Shown here one piece after another: positions 52,259 to 62,151 of a stretch of DNA of 64,000 nt; position 1 is the first letter of the stretch, and the number at the start of each line of letters is the position of its first letter. Under the pieces are notes generated by a model. The model was not told the DNA's origin, did no database searches, and saw nothing but the letters and a program-made list of their open reading frames with translations. Source of the stretch: Prevotellaceae bacterium (GTDB lineage: Bacteria > Bacteroidota > Bacteroidia > Bacteroidales > Bacteroidaceae); assembly GCA_015257125.1 (NCBI GenBank), contig JABZKU010000004.1, positions 54,709 through 118,708 on the forward strand, written 5' to 3'. The position numbers were made by a program, and so were the translations under genes.

Positions 52259-53191
52259 ATGAACAGTAACTTCAAAGTATTCTCGGGCACAAAGACTCGT
52301 TATTTGGCCGAAAAAATCTGCGACAACCTGGGCTGCCAGCTCGGAGATGTGAGCATCACTTATTTCTCGGACGGCGAGTTTGAGGTTTGCTATGAGGAGT
52401 CTATTCGAGGATGCGACGTCTTTTTGGTGCAAAGCACGTTCCCCACGACCGACAATCTGATGGAGCTTTTGCTGATGGTGGACGCGGCCAAAAGAGCTTC
52501 GGCACGCACCGTCAACGCTGTGGTACCCTACTACGGTTGGGCACGACAAGATCGCAAAAGTAAGCCCCGTGTCTCTATCGGTGCCAAGTTGGTGGCCAAC
52601 ATGCTGAGCGTGGCCGGAATCGACCGCTTGATCACGATGGATCTTCACGCCGATCAAGAACAAGGTTTCTTTGAAGTACCTGTAGACCACCTCTTTGCGT
52701 CGACAATTCTCCTCCCCTACGTGAAGAGTCTCAACCTGAAGAATATTTGCATCGCAACGCCCGACGTCGGTGGCTCGAAGCGCGCAAGCACTTACGCGAA
52801 ATACCTCGACTGCCCCATGGTGATCTGCAATAAGACGCGCAAACGCGCCAATGAAGTGGATTCGATGGATGTCATCGGCGATGTGGAAGGCATGGACGTT
52901 GTACTCGTTGACGATATGGTCGACACAGCCGGTACGATTACCAAAGCTGCAGATCTCATCAAGTCGAAGGGCGCCAACTCCGTGCGTGCTTTGGCTTCAC
53001 ACTGCATCATGTCCGGTCCCGCCGACGAGCGTGTGGAGAATAGTCAGCTCGAAGAAATGGTCTTCACAGACTCTATTCCCTACGCCGGCACGAGCAAAAA
53101 GGTAAAACAACTGAGTGTTGACGCCCTTTTTGCCGAAACGATCCGCCGCGTGCTCGACAATAAGAGCATCAGTAGTCAATACTTGATCTAA
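52259..53191 (+). CDS. prs: Ribose-phosphate pyrophosphokinase
   Basis: This 310-aa enzyme makes PRPP, the shared precursor of purines, pyrimidines, histidine and tryptophan. The N-terminal FKVFSGTKTRYLAEKIC, the flexible loop region YYGWARQDRKSKPR, MDLHADQEQGFF, and the PRPP-binding VVLVDDMVDTAGTI are visible. The length is typical. It follows the thiamine-like gene by 73 bp and may share its promoter. An imperfect inverted repeat lies downstream (53210-53221 with 53285-53296). Confidence 0.96.
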   Translation: MNSNFKVFSGTKTRYLAEKICDNLGCQLGDVSITYFSDGEFEVCYEESIRGCDVFLVQSTFPTTDNLMELLLMVDAAKRASARTVNAVVPYYGWARQDRKSKPRVSIGAKLVANMLSVAGIDRLITMDLHADQEQGFFEVPVDHLFASTILLPYVKSLNLKNICIATPDVGGSKRASTYAKYLDCPMVICNKTRKRANEVDSMDVIGDVEGMDVVLVDDMVDTAGTITKAADLIKSKGANSVRALASHCIMSGPADERVENSQLEEMVFTDSIPYAGTSKKVKQLSVDALFAETIRRVLDNKSISSQYLI

Positions 53192-53350
53192 AGTTACTTA
53201 TATAGAGGGGCGTGCCTGCGAAGAAATCGAGGGAAACCGGTTTCTCGCACACTGCGAAAGTCCGTTTTGCTTTCCTCATCGCCAACGCAGGCATGCCTTT
53301 CTTCTTTTTCTTCGTGCTTTACCAAAGCTTTTTCTTTTCACAGAATTTGC

Positions 53351-55684
53351 ATGCGTAGAAAGTTCGTCTATATTTTATGGTCTATTCTGGTCGGTCTTGT
53401 GCTGTCCGTAGTGCTCTTCGTCGCTGCCGTGGAGCGCGGTTGGATTGGCTACATGCCCGATCTTGAACGTATTCAGAACCCGATCAATAAGTTCGCGTCG
53501 CAGGCCCTTACTGCCGACGGTAAATTGTTGGGTACATGGTCGACCAGCGAAAATCGTATATTTGTAGCCACCGACAGTATATCGCCTTACCTCTTTAAGG
53601 CGCTTGTGGCCACAGAAGACGAGCGTTTTTACAGCCACAGCGGCATCGACGCCAAAGCGTTGGGACGTGCCATTGTGAAACGCGGCATTATGGGCCAACA
53701 GAATGCGGGCGGTGGTTCGACCATCACGCAGCAGTTGGCCAAACAGTTATATTCCGGTAAAGCCTCCAATACACTCCAGCGCTTATTGCAAAAGCCCATC
53801 GAATGGGTCATCGCAGTTGAGATTGAACGCTACTATACGAAGGATGAGATCATGACGTTGTATCTCAACTACTTCGATTTTCTGCACAATGCCGTGGGAA
53901 TTAAGACGGCAGCCAATGTCTATTTTGGGAAAACGCCCAGTGAGCTGACCATCACCGAGGCCGCAACATTGATCGGGATGTGTAAGAATCCCTCTTTGTT
54001 CAATCCTGTGCGCGATGCTGAGCGATGCCGTCAGCGTCGCAACGTGGTATTGTCGCAAATGGTCAAGGCCGGCTTCTTGTCGGCCCAAGATTGCCGTACC
54101 TTGAGTGCAAGTCCCTTGGAATTGAACTTCCACCCCATCGATCACAAAGAGGGAGAAGCCACCTACCTTCGCGAGTATCTCCGCCAAGTGCTCATGGCAG
54201 ATAAACCCAAGCGCGCCAATTACCGCGAATGGCAGTACGGACAGTATTATGCCGACTCCCTCGCTTGGATCAACAACCCCCTTTACGGTTGGTGCAAAAA
54301 GAACAAGAAAAGAGATGGCTCCAACTACGATATTTATACCGACGGCCTGAAGGTTTACACCACCATCGATTCGCGTATGCAGGAGTATGCTGAGAAAGCC
54401 GTGTTCAATCACGTCGCTTTGAAGCTCCAACCCGAGTTCGATCGCCGGAAGAATAGCGAGAATTTCCCGTTCAACACCAGTCTCTCATCTAAACAAATCA
54501 AGCGCATCTTCGATCGTGCCATGCGCCAGAGCGAACGCTACCAAACCATGAAAGCCGCCGGCGCGAGCGAACAAGAAATTCACGATGCGTTCTGCACCCT
54601 CACGCCGATGTCGGTCTACACTTACCACGGCGATGTGGACACTGTGATGACGCCCCTCGACTCTATTCGCTATTATAAAGCGTTTTTGCGTTCCGGGCTC
54701 GTGTCTATCGATCCGAGCAACGGATTTGTCAAAGCCTATGTGGGCGGTCTCAATTATGCCCATTTCCAATATGATATGGCCATGACCGGTCGACGACAAA
54801 TCGGTTCGACAATGAAACCCTTTGTCTACGTCATGGCGCTTGAAGACGGCTACACACCCGAATCGCTCGTGTTGAATGCACAGCGTACTTATCGCGTGGG
54901 CGGATCTTTTTGGACACCGCGCAATGCCAACAGCGCAAGAGCCGGGCAGATGGTACCCCTCATTTGGGGACTTTCGCAGTCGAGCAACTGGGCCACGGCC
55001 AACCTCATGAGTCAAGTTGACCCCAGCGGTAGCCGACTGAAGCGCTTGGTGCAAAACTTTGGCGTTGCCAATCCCGACATTCACCCCTCCATGTCACTTT
55101 GCCTCGGCCCTTGCGAGGTCACCGTGGGAGAAATGGCCTCGGCCTACACCGCCTTCGTCAATCAAGGCATCCGCTGCGCCCCTACCCTCGTCAGTCGTAT
55201 CGAAGACAGCGAAGGAAATGTGATTGCACAGTTCACACCGCGCATGAACGAGGTGATTTCTGAGCGAAGCAGCTACCAAATGATCAATATGATGCGCGCC
55301 GTTGTCGATCACGGCACAGCGCGTCGATTGCGCTTCCAGTATGGACTGAATGGCCCCATAGCCGGTAAAACCGGTACCACCAACAACAATGCCGACGGTT
55401 GGTTTATCGGCTATGTTCCCTCCTTGGTCACGGCCTGCTGGGTGGGCGGTGAGGATCGCGACATTCATTTCACTTCCACTGCCGAGGGACAGGGCGCTTC
55501 AACGGCATTGCCGATTTGGGCACTCTTTATGCGCAGTGTCTATAAGGACAAAACACTGGGATACAACCAGTTCGAACCTTTCAAAATGGGACGTCCGCGC
55601 AATGCTCCCGCCACGACAGGAAATGCTGGCAACGAGGAGGAGCAAAGCGCCAATTCTGCACAAGAAAACAACGTGTTTTTGTAG
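53351..55684 (+). CDS. Class A penicillin-binding protein (PBP1A type)
   Basis: This 777-aa bifunctional enzyme polymerises and crosslinks peptidoglycan. A short cytoplasmic tail and one membrane helix (about residues 5-27) are followed by a GT51 glycosyltransferase domain with ATEDERFYSHSGIDAKAL and GGSTITQQLAKQLY. The transpeptidase domain has the nucleophile in GSTMKPFVY, the SSN triad in LSQSSNWATANL, and the KTGTTN box. The Asn/Glu-rich C-terminus is probably disordered. The ATG at 53351 (MRRKFVYILW) was chosen because the longer frame adds 28 residues before the charged tail. Confidence 0.95.
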   Translation: MRRKFVYILWSILVGLVLSVVLFVAAVERGWIGYMPDLERIQNPINKFASQALTADGKLLGTWSTSENRIFVATDSISPYLFKALVATEDERFYSHSGIDAKALGRAIVKRGIMGQQNAGGGSTITQQLAKQLYSGKASNTLQRLLQKPIEWVIAVEIERYYTKDEIMTLYLNYFDFLHNAVGIKTAANVYFGKTPSELTITEAATLIGMCKNPSLFNPVRDAERCRQRRNVVLSQMVKAGFLSAQDCRTLSASPLELNFHPIDHKEGEATYLREYLRQVLMADKPKRANYREWQYGQYYADSLAWINNPLYGWCKKNKKRDGSNYDIYTDGLKVYTTIDSRMQEYAEKAVFNHVALKLQPEFDRRKNSENFPFNTSLSSKQIKRIFDRAMRQSERYQTMKAAGASEQEIHDAFCTLTPMSVYTYHGDVDTVMTPLDSIRYYKAFLRSGLVSIDPSNGFVKAYVGGLNYAHFQYDMAMTGRRQIGSTMKPFVYVMALEDGYTPESLVLNAQRTYRVGGSFWTPRNANSARAGQMVPLIWGLSQSSNWATANLMSQVDPSGSRLKRLVQNFGVANPDIHPSMSLCLGPCEVTVGEMASAYTAFVNQGIRCAPTLVSRIEDSEGNVIAQFTPRMNEVISERSSYQMINMMRAVVDHGTARRLRFQYGLNGPIAGKTGTTNNNADGWFIGYVPSLVTACWVGGEDRDIHFTSTAEGQGASTALPIWALFMRSVYKDKTLGYNQFEPFKMGRPRNAPATTGNAGNEEEQSANSAQENNVFL

Positions 55685-55743
55685 AAAAAGTCCACAACTT
55701 TCGCACAAAACATCCCTGCTTTTCTCAAAAACTCCACTTGAAA

Positions 55744-56496
55744 ATGAAAATACAAGCCATCATCCCGGCCAGATACGCCTCTACTCGCTTCCCCGGCAAG
55801 CCGTTAGCGCTTTTGGGAGGCAAGGAAATTGTGCAACACGTCTATGAACGAGCACAAGAGGTCTTTGAAGAAGTGTGGGTGGCCACCGACGATGAACGTA
55901 TCGCCGAGACTGTCGAACGATTTGGCGGCAAAGTGGTGATGACTTCTTCGGCACACAAGAGCGGAACCGATCGTTGCCGCGAAGCTGTGCAGAAGACGGC
56001 ACTGCGTCCCGACGTGGTAGTCAACATTCAAGGGGATGAACCTTTTGTACACCCCGAACAACTGCGTGCACTTTGTCAGTGTTTCGAGAACGAAAGTACG
56101 CAAATAGCCACACTTGTCAAGCCTTTTACGCCCGACATGGGACTTGAAGCCTTGAAGAATCCCAACTCTCCGAAAGTCGTGGTCGGGCAACAGCAGCAAG
56201 CGCTTTACTTTTCGCGCTCAGTGATCCCCTATCTCCGTGGGATTCCTGAAGAAAAATGGATGACGGAGCATGTGTTTTACAAGCACATCGGACTTTATGC
56301 CTATCGCGCCACTGCTCTCGAACAGATTGCGGCCTTGTCACAAAGCCCACTTGAGCAGGCGGAGAGTTTAGAACAGCTCCGTTGGCTCGAAGCCGGATTG
56401 AAAATTCGCGTTGCTGTCACAGCACACGAAACCATCGGGATTGATACGCCCGAAGATCTGCGCAGAGCGGAAGAATTCCTCTGCGCAAAACGCTAA
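55744..56496 (+). CDS. kdsB: CMP-KDO synthetase
   Basis: This 250-aa enzyme activates KDO as CMP-KDO for lipopolysaccharide core synthesis. The N-terminal IIPARYASTRFPGKPLALLGG, the segment VVMTSSAHKSGTDRC, NIQGDEPFVHPEQL and HIGLYAYRA are all diagnostic. The ATG at 55744 is used, with the N-terminus MKIQAIIPARY. It follows the PBP gene by 59 bp. Together they form an envelope gene pair. Confidence 0.95.
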   Translation: MKIQAIIPARYASTRFPGKPLALLGGKEIVQHVYERAQEVFEEVWVATDDERIAETVERFGGKVVMTSSAHKSGTDRCREAVQKTALRPDVVVNIQGDEPFVHPEQLRALCQCFENESTQIATLVKPFTPDMGLEALKNPNSPKVVVGQQQQALYFSRSVIPYLRGIPEEKWMTEHVFYKHIGLYAYRATALEQIAALSQSPLEQAESLEQLRWLEAGLKIRVAVTAHETIGIDTPEDLRRAEEFLCAKR

Positions 56497-56512
56497 AAAA
56501 CGTGCCATCTCC

Positions 56513-56543
56513 TTGGCCGTTTCAATAAACTGCAATATCTTTG
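56513..56543 (+). promoter_or_regulatory. Promoter of the MORN-repeat gene
   Basis: TTG (56513-56515), 20 bases, TATCTTTG (56536-56543), a full -7 match, 49 bp before the ATG. Confidence 0.6.
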
Positions 56544-56592
56544 CGCATATACGAGGGCGTTTTTGCCCTCCAACAGCTCAAGCTCACTATCT

Positions 56593-57714
56593 ATGATACG
56601 TAACTTCTCTCTCCTTATATTATTCTTCCTCTCATTTATTGTTGTCGATGCCCAAAGAATAGTCATCGGTTCCTATACCTTCAAGGATGGTGCGGTTTTC
56701 ACCGGCGAAATGCTCGGCAATAAGCCGAATGGCAAAGGGGTAACGGTGTATCCCAACAACGATAGATACGAAGGTGAATATAAAAAAGGTAAGCGTCAGG
56801 GGTATGGCACTTATTCTTTTGCCGACGGCGAAAAATATGAAGGCGACTGGTTCAATGATCAGCAGCACGGTAAAGGAACTTTCTACTACATCAACAATAA
56901 CCGCTACGAAGGGCTTTGGTATCAAGACAAAAAGCAAGGTCGTGGCAAGATGTACTATTATAACGGCGATGTCTACGACGGAGAATGGAAAGACGACAAG
57001 CGAAATGGCAACGGAGTCTATCGTTTTGTGAGTGGTGCTTTCTACAACGGTCAGTGGGTCAACGACAAAAAGCAAGGTAAAGGTACCTTCGATTGGAACG
57101 ATGGCACGAAATATGAAGGCTATTGGTTCAACAATCTTCGCAATGGATTTGGCACTTACCACTATGCCGACGGCGACGTCTACAAAGGCGAGTGGAAAGA
57201 CGACAATCAGAACGGAAAGGGCATTTACACCTTCCGTAACGGCGATATCTACGAGGGACAGTACCAAAACGGTGAACGCACCGGCGAAGGTGTGACGACT
57301 TTTGCCAACGGCGACAAGTATACCGGCCATTTCCTCGCCGGCGAACAGAGCGGTCAAGGTACTTATGTCTGGAAAGGTACGGCTTCGTACGTCGGTACGT
57401 GGAAAGCCGACAAACCTCACGGCCGCGGGGTCTACAAAACGAAGACCGGCGACAGCTATGACGGAACTTGGAAGAACGGTAAGATGGACGGCGAAGGCAC
57501 GCTCATTTCCGCTCAAGGAGATAAATACAAAGGCCAGTTCCGCGATGGGCAAAAGCATGGTTTCGGCATCGAAATCTTGTCCGACGGTTCGCGCTACGAA
57601 GGTTCGTTTGTCAACGGCGAACGCGATGGTGCGTTTGTAGAGTACGACCGCAACGGCAACAAAACGGCCGAAGGAGTCTACACCAACGGCCGCCGGCAGG
57701 CCAACAACCGATAA
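56593..57714 (+). CDS. Secreted 14-repeat MORN protein
   Basis: A signal peptide (about residues 1-20, ending VDAQ) precedes 14 MORN repeats. Typical units are YEGEYKKGKRQGYGTYSFAD, YDGEWKDDKRNGNGVY and YKGQFRDGQKHGFG. The repeats fill almost the entire 373 aa, so the mature protein should form one long antiparallel beta-sheet. Bacterial MORN proteins of this kind are poorly studied; binding to membranes or partner proteins is the usual guess. It is monocistronic, with its own promoter. Confidence 0.9.
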   Translation: MIRNFSLLILFFLSFIVVDAQRIVIGSYTFKDGAVFTGEMLGNKPNGKGVTVYPNNDRYEGEYKKGKRQGYGTYSFADGEKYEGDWFNDQQHGKGTFYYINNNRYEGLWYQDKKQGRGKMYYYNGDVYDGEWKDDKRNGNGVYRFVSGAFYNGQWVNDKKQGKGTFDWNDGTKYEGYWFNNLRNGFGTYHYADGDVYKGEWKDDNQNGKGIYTFRNGDIYEGQYQNGERTGEGVTTFANGDKYTGHFLAGEQSGQGTYVWKGTASYVGTWKADKPHGRGVYKTKTGDSYDGTWKNGKMDGEGTLISAQGDKYKGQFRDGQKHGFGIEILSDGSRYEGSFVNGERDGAFVEYDRNGNKTAEGVYTNGRRQANNR

Positions 57715-57739
57715 TATCTTAAATACCATAGCGTTTGTG

Positions 57740-57759
57740 ACGAGTGCTGTTGCACTCGT
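57740..57759. other. Small hairpin before glgB
   Basis: ACGAGTGC pairs with GCACTCGT across a 4-base loop, 19 bp upstream of the glgB start. It could be a weak terminator for the MORN gene or a 5' leader structure. Confidence 0.4.
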
Positions 57760-57778
57760 TGCGCGCAAATAAACATTC

Positions 57779-59869
57779 ATGCAGTTGATTATGAAGGTCT
57801 CACAGCAGAAAAAAGCAACAAAGACCGCCGGCGCTGCCTCGCGCAAAACGGCGAGTTCACGTACGCTGCTCAAACTTGTCAAGAACGACGAATGGCTCGC
57901 CCCTTACACAGAGGCCATTCGCGGGCGTCACGAGCAGGCTTTGCGCAAAATCGAAGAACTCACGCAGGGTAAACAAACGATCTCAGATTTTGCCTTGGGA
58001 CATCACTATTTCGGACTGCATCGTACACGAAAGAATTGGATATTCAGAGAATGGGCGCCCAACGCCACCCGCATCTTCTTGGTCGGAGACTGCAACGACT
58101 GGCAGGAACACCCCGACTATGAATTGCAACGTATCGAAGATTCCGGTAATTGGGAACTGACTTTGCCTACCAAAGCGCTCAAACATGGCCAGTTGTACAA
58201 ACTCCATGTGTATTGGGATGGAGGTTTCGGCGAGCGGATCCCGTCTTATGCCAATCGCGTGGTACAAGACGAAGCAACGAAGATATTTTCAGCTCAAGTT
58301 TGGACCCCTGCCAAACCTTATCACTTCAAGAAAGAAAACTTTAAGCCCCAACGCTCTCCCCTACTCATCTACGAATGCCATATCGGAATGGCGCAAGATG
58401 CGGAAAAGGTGGGGACTTACAATGAGTTCCGCGAGAATGTGTTGCCGCGCATCGTGGCAGATGGATACAACTGTATCCAAATTATGGCCATTCAAGAACA
58501 TCCTTATTATGGTTCTTTCGGCTATCATGTTTCAAGTTTCTTTGCTCCCTCTTCACGCTTCGGCACTCCCGAAGAATTGAAGCAGTTGATCGATGCTGCC
58601 CACGAACAAGGGGTGGCCGTTATCATGGATTTGGTGCAAAGTCACGCCGTGAAGAACGAAGTTGAGGGCTTAGGCAATTTCGCCGGCGATCCGGAGCAGT
58701 ATTTTTACCCCGGCGATCGTCGCGAACATCCCGCTTGGGATTCTCTTTGCTTTGACTACGGAAAAAATGAAGTCATTCATTTCCTCCTTTCCAACTGCCG
58801 TTACTGGTTAGAAGAGTTCCACTTCGACGGTTTCCGCTTCGATGGAGTCACTTCTATGCTCTATTATAGCCACGGTCTTGGTGAAACATTCAATGGTTAT
58901 GCCGATTACTTCAACGGCCACCAAGATGACAATGCCATCTGCTATTTGACGCTGGCCAATGAGGTGATTCATCAATTCAACCCTCACGCGATTACGATTG
59001 CAGAAGAGGTGAGCGGCATGCCCGGTCTCGCCGCACCGTTCAAAGACGGAGGCTATGGCTTCGACTATCGCATGGCGATGAACATTCCCGACTACTGGAT
59101 CAAGACAATCAAGGAGTTGAAAGACGAAGATTGGAAGCCCTCATCTATCTTCTGGGAACTGACGAATCGCCGTGCCGACGAAAGTAACATTTCTTACACG
59201 GAAAGTCACGACCAAGCGCTGGTTGGCGACAAAACAATCATCTTCCGTCTCATTGATGCCGATATGTATTGGCATTTCCGCAAGGGCGACGAGAACGAGC
59301 GCTCCATTCGGGGTATTGCTTTGCACAAAATGATTCGTTTGGCCACGGCTTCTACCATCAACGGCGGATATCTCAACTTTATGGGCAACGAATACGGACA
59401 TCCCGAGTGGGTTGATTTCCCAAGAGAGGGCAACGGTTGGAGCCATAAGTACGCGCGCCGTCAGTGGCACCTCGTTGATGACAAAGAACTCTGCTATCAT
59501 CTGCTCGGAGACTTCGACAAAGCGATGCTCAAGGTGCTGAAAAGCGAGAAACAGTTCCAAAAACTGCCCGTCGTTGAGATTTGGCACAACGACGGCGACC
59601 AAATTTTGGCATACCAGCGCGGAGATTTGCTCTTTGTCTTCAATTTCTCGCCCACCACGTCCTATGTTGACTATGGTTTCATGGTCAAGGAAGGAGCTTA
59701 TAGCGTAGTTCTCAATACTGACGCAGAAGAATTTGGGGGTCAAGCGCTTAACGACGATTCGCTCACTCACTTTACGAACTACGATCCCGTACTTGAGAGC
59801 GATGGTAAGGGTTGGCTGCAACTCTACATCCCTGCTCGTACGGCAATTGTCTTGCGAAAAAATAAATGA
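57779..59869 (+). CDS. glgB: 1,4-alpha-glucan branching enzyme, eukaryote-type
   Basis: This 696-aa GH13 enzyme introduces alpha-1,6 branches in glycogen. An N-terminal carbohydrate-binding domain (about residues 60-150, WIFREWAPNATRIFLVGDCN) precedes the catalytic barrel. Active-site regions are DGFRFDGVTSMLYYSHG (nucleophile Asp), ITIAEEVSGMPG (acid Glu) and SYTESHDQALVGDK. This motif set is closer to the plant and animal enzymes than to the E. coli GlgB. The N-terminal about 25 residues are basic and probably disordered. The following gene overlaps its stop codon by 4 bp. Confidence 0.92.
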   Translation: MQLIMKVSQQKKATKTAGAASRKTASSRTLLKLVKNDEWLAPYTEAIRGRHEQALRKIEELTQGKQTISDFALGHHYFGLHRTRKNWIFREWAPNATRIFLVGDCNDWQEHPDYELQRIEDSGNWELTLPTKALKHGQLYKLHVYWDGGFGERIPSYANRVVQDEATKIFSAQVWTPAKPYHFKKENFKPQRSPLLIYECHIGMAQDAEKVGTYNEFRENVLPRIVADGYNCIQIMAIQEHPYYGSFGYHVSSFFAPSSRFGTPEELKQLIDAAHEQGVAVIMDLVQSHAVKNEVEGLGNFAGDPEQYFYPGDRREHPAWDSLCFDYGKNEVIHFLLSNCRYWLEEFHFDGFRFDGVTSMLYYSHGLGETFNGYADYFNGHQDDNAICYLTLANEVIHQFNPHAITIAEEVSGMPGLAAPFKDGGYGFDYRMAMNIPDYWIKTIKELKDEDWKPSSIFWELTNRRADESNISYTESHDQALVGDKTIIFRLIDADMYWHFRKGDENERSIRGIALHKMIRLATASTINGGYLNFMGNEYGHPEWVDFPREGNGWSHKYARRQWHLVDDKELCYHLLGDFDKAMLKVLKSEKQFQKLPVVEIWHNDGDQILAYQRGDLLFVFNFSPTTSYVDYGFMVKEGAYSVVLNTDAEEFGGQALNDDSLTHFTNYDPVLESDGKGWLQLYIPARTAIVLRKNK

Positions 59870-60816
59870 TAGACGATCACAAACCGATCCGAAGAGTGCG
59901 TATTTTGCAATACGCACTCTTCGGTGCATTTGTTTACAGCTATTTCGGCGTACTGCTCTCAGAACGCCTCATGGCCGGCACCTATGCGCTGATGCCGGCC
60001 TTCACTACCCGATTTCTCCTCGGCTTTCCACATTTCTTTGGTCTCCTCGCGCTTTTCATCTTCTTGCCCTTGCTGATTTTCTGCAACAAACGATGGCAAC
60101 TCTTCAAGCGTTGCGAATCACTTACGCGACAAGTGCTCTTCCTTACTTTGTTGTTTGTTGTTGTTGGCCTGATTCCGGTTGCCGACGAGCAAACTATTTT
60201 AGAATTGCGCACGGCACGTCTCATTGCGCTCCATAAAGAGGATGAAGCATTGGAGGTGGGGCGTCGCTATGTGCCTGATTCTCCTCGATTGCAGATGTTG
60301 CGTTTGCGCGCTTTGGGCACTATCGATCGCATGGCCGGCCAGTTTTTTGCGCTGCCCGGGGCTTATCATCCGTTTAGTGACCGTATTGTTGCCGAACGCC
60401 TCGTGAATACGCCCATTGGCAACGGAGGTTACGCCTATTTGCGCGAAGGGGATTCCACATTCTCTGTTCCTCCGGCCATGACTGCCCTACTCGATGGCAA
60501 TCTCGACCGATTTGCTGGAACCATCCCCAACGTTTATCTCTCGGAGCAGCGAGTGGAAAAGATTCCGGTGGCGCTTCGGCAGGCACTTGTGCTCTATGTT
60601 CGTTTGACAACGCACCCCATTCTCGATTATACGGACGAGGCGACGGAAGCCAACTACAGAGATTTCGTCAATCGCCGCGACAGCATTCGCAAACAGTACC
60701 CCCGAGACGTAAAAAATGCCGCGAATGCGGAGCGCAACCTCATGGCGGAAGACTTTTATGGCACGTATTGGTTTTATTACTTCTACGAATGCCCCGATCG
60801 CAAGTTCGGATTGTAA
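59866..60816 (+). CDS. Unknown membrane protein downstream of glgB
   Basis: This 316-aa protein has three predicted membrane helices (about residues 13-34, 50-71 and 87-105) followed by a soluble, partly helical domain. The latter contains ELRTARLIALHKEDEALEVG and RLQMLRLRALGTIDRMAGQ, a TPR-like pattern. The start overlaps the glgB stop codon, suggesting co-translation. I do not recognise the family and assign no function. Confidence 0.7.
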   Translation: MIDDHKPIRRVRILQYALFGAFVYSYFGVLLSERLMAGTYALMPAFTTRFLLGFPHFFGLLALFIFLPLLIFCNKRWQLFKRCESLTRQVLFLTLLFVVVGLIPVADEQTILELRTARLIALHKEDEALEVGRRYVPDSPRLQMLRLRALGTIDRMAGQFFALPGAYHPFSDRIVAERLVNTPIGNGGYAYLREGDSTFSVPPAMTALLDGNLDRFAGTIPNVYLSEQRVEKIPVALRQALVLYVRLTTHPILDYTDEATEANYRDFVNRRDSIRKQYPRDVKNAANAERNLMAEDFYGTYWFYYFYECPDRKFGL

Positions 60817-60899
60817 AGCACCGGTGGAGGGAGTGAGAAATTAGGGCTACTCCTCTGCGAAACCCCTCAACTTTTTGCTGAAGAACACGCAGAAAGCCG

Positions 60900-60907
60900 T
60901 AACTTTG
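60900..60907 (+). promoter_or_regulatory. Promoter -7 box before the DUF5063 gene
   Basis: TAACTTTG matches TAnnTTTG and lies 26 bp before the ATG at 60934. A TTTG occurs at 60874-60877, 22 bases upstream, slightly longer than usual. Confidence 0.5.
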
Positions 60908-60933
60908 CAGCCCAACACGTAAAACATCAGGAT

Positions 60934-61449
60934 ATGAACAACATTTATCGCCGCGATATTTTAGATTTCGTCACTGTCGCCACAGAATTCTGCAAGCAAG
61001 TGGAACAATGTGCGGGAAGTGAGCGAGCAGAGTTCACCACTATCATGCAACGTCTCTTGCCTATGGTCTATCTCAAGGCATCTTTCATCGACGAGTTGGA
61101 AGAAGGTGTCGGATTTGTGGAATCTGTTGTCACAGAAAGTGACTACGAATATGTGCGTACTCAGATATCCAGCATTATGCGCGACGCTGATGATTATCTC
61201 GATGTCTTTGTTGAGCAGTTTCGCTACTCGGATGCGCCGGTAGTCTGCACTGTCAGCGAATCCTTGGCCGATATTTACCAAGCTTTGCGCAATATGGTCG
61301 AAGCCTTCCGCAACGAGATAGAAGAAGCCATGGAGGTGGCTTTATTTGAGTGCATAGAAGAATTCAAAATGCACTGGGGGCAGCAGTTGCTCGGCGCTTT
61401 GCGCGCACTTCATGAGCTGGTGGCTTCCGGACAAGTGGACGAACTCTGA
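60934..61449 (+). CDS. DUF5063 family protein
   Basis: This 171-aa acidic, all-helical protein begins MNNIYRRDILDFVTVATEFC and contains QRLLPMVYLKASFIDEL and SESLADIYQALRNMVEAFRN. It fits the DUF5063 family of Bacteroidetes, whose role is unknown. No membrane segment or signal peptide is present. It heads a short operon with an RNase D-like exonuclease and the rRNA methyltransferase RlmI, so a link to RNA metabolism is possible but inferred. Confidence 0.75.
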   Translation: MNNIYRRDILDFVTVATEFCKQVEQCAGSERAEFTTIMQRLLPMVYLKASFIDELEEGVGFVESVVTESDYEYVRTQISSIMRDADDYLDVFVEQFRYSDAPVVCTVSESLADIYQALRNMVEAFRNEIEEAMEVALFECIEEFKMHWGQQLLGALRALHELVASGQVDEL

Positions 61450-61506
61450 ACCGTGGGGAACTTTTCCTTCAGATAGGCTCCCTGTCATTTTTTTTCCTCA
61501 CAATTT

Positions 61507-62151
61507 ATGCAAGAACTTTTCGTCCAAACGGACAAAAAACTCATACCTACCCTCCCCCGCTACACCTTCGAAGGGCGAATCGTTGTCGTCCAAAGCGAAC
61601 AAGAAGCGGAGCGTGCTGTGCAATACCTCAGCCGCAACACTGAATTAGGCATCGACACCGAAACCCGCCCCTCTTTTCGCAAAGGACAGCAGCACAAAGT
61701 CGCGCTTTTGCAGGTGGCAACGGCTGATTTGTGTTTCCTTTTCCGCCTCAACTACATGGGGTTGCCGAATGCTTTGGCGCATTTGCTCGAAAATCCCGAA
61801 ATAAAAAAGATTGGGCTCTCACTCAAAGACGATGTGCAGCAGCTTTCCAAGCGCCGTCCCTCGTTGAAACCCAAGAATTTCGTCGACTTGCAACAGATGG
61901 CTGCGCAGATGGGCATTCGCGACATGAGTTTGGCGAAACTCTTTGCCAACTTCTTCCGTCTTCGCATCTCAAAAAATGCGCAACTCTCCAATTGGGAGGC
62001 CGATGCGCTTGACGAAAAACAACGAATCTACGCCGCAACTGATGCCGATGCCTGTTTGAAACTCTATCATCGTATGCAAGAATTGCAGCAAACGGGCAAC
62101 TTCCAACTCGTAGCTCCCGAAATTCCCACCACAAAGTCCACAGATCAATGA
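61507..62151 (+). CDS. RNase D-like 3'-5' exonuclease
   Basis: This 214-aa protein is a single DnaQ/RNase D-type domain. The first motif is ELGIDTETRP (Asp and Glu), the second is KIGLSLKDDVQQL, and the third is YAATDADACLKLY with an aspartate. The C-terminal HRDC domains of full RNase D are absent. Short forms like this act on RNA or DNA 3' ends; the substrate cannot be told by eye. Its stop overlaps the start of rlmI (ATGA). Confidence 0.88.
   Translation: MQELFVQTDKKLIPTLPRYTFEGRIVVVQSEQEAERAVQYLSRNTELGIDTETRPSFRKGQQHKVALLQVATADLCFLFRLNYMGLPNALAHLLENPEIKKIGLSLKDDVQQLSKRRPSLKPKNFVDLQQMAAQMGIRDMSLAKLFANFFRLRISKNAQLSNWEADALDEKQRIYAATDADACLKLYHRMQELQQTGNFQLVAPEIPTTKSTDQ

Noticed and set aside
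56632..57882. 416-codon hydrophobic frame opposite the MORN gene
   Set aside because: The complement of the MORN repeat codons yields a repetitive Val/Ile-rich sequence. The sense protein has a signal peptide and perfect repeats.
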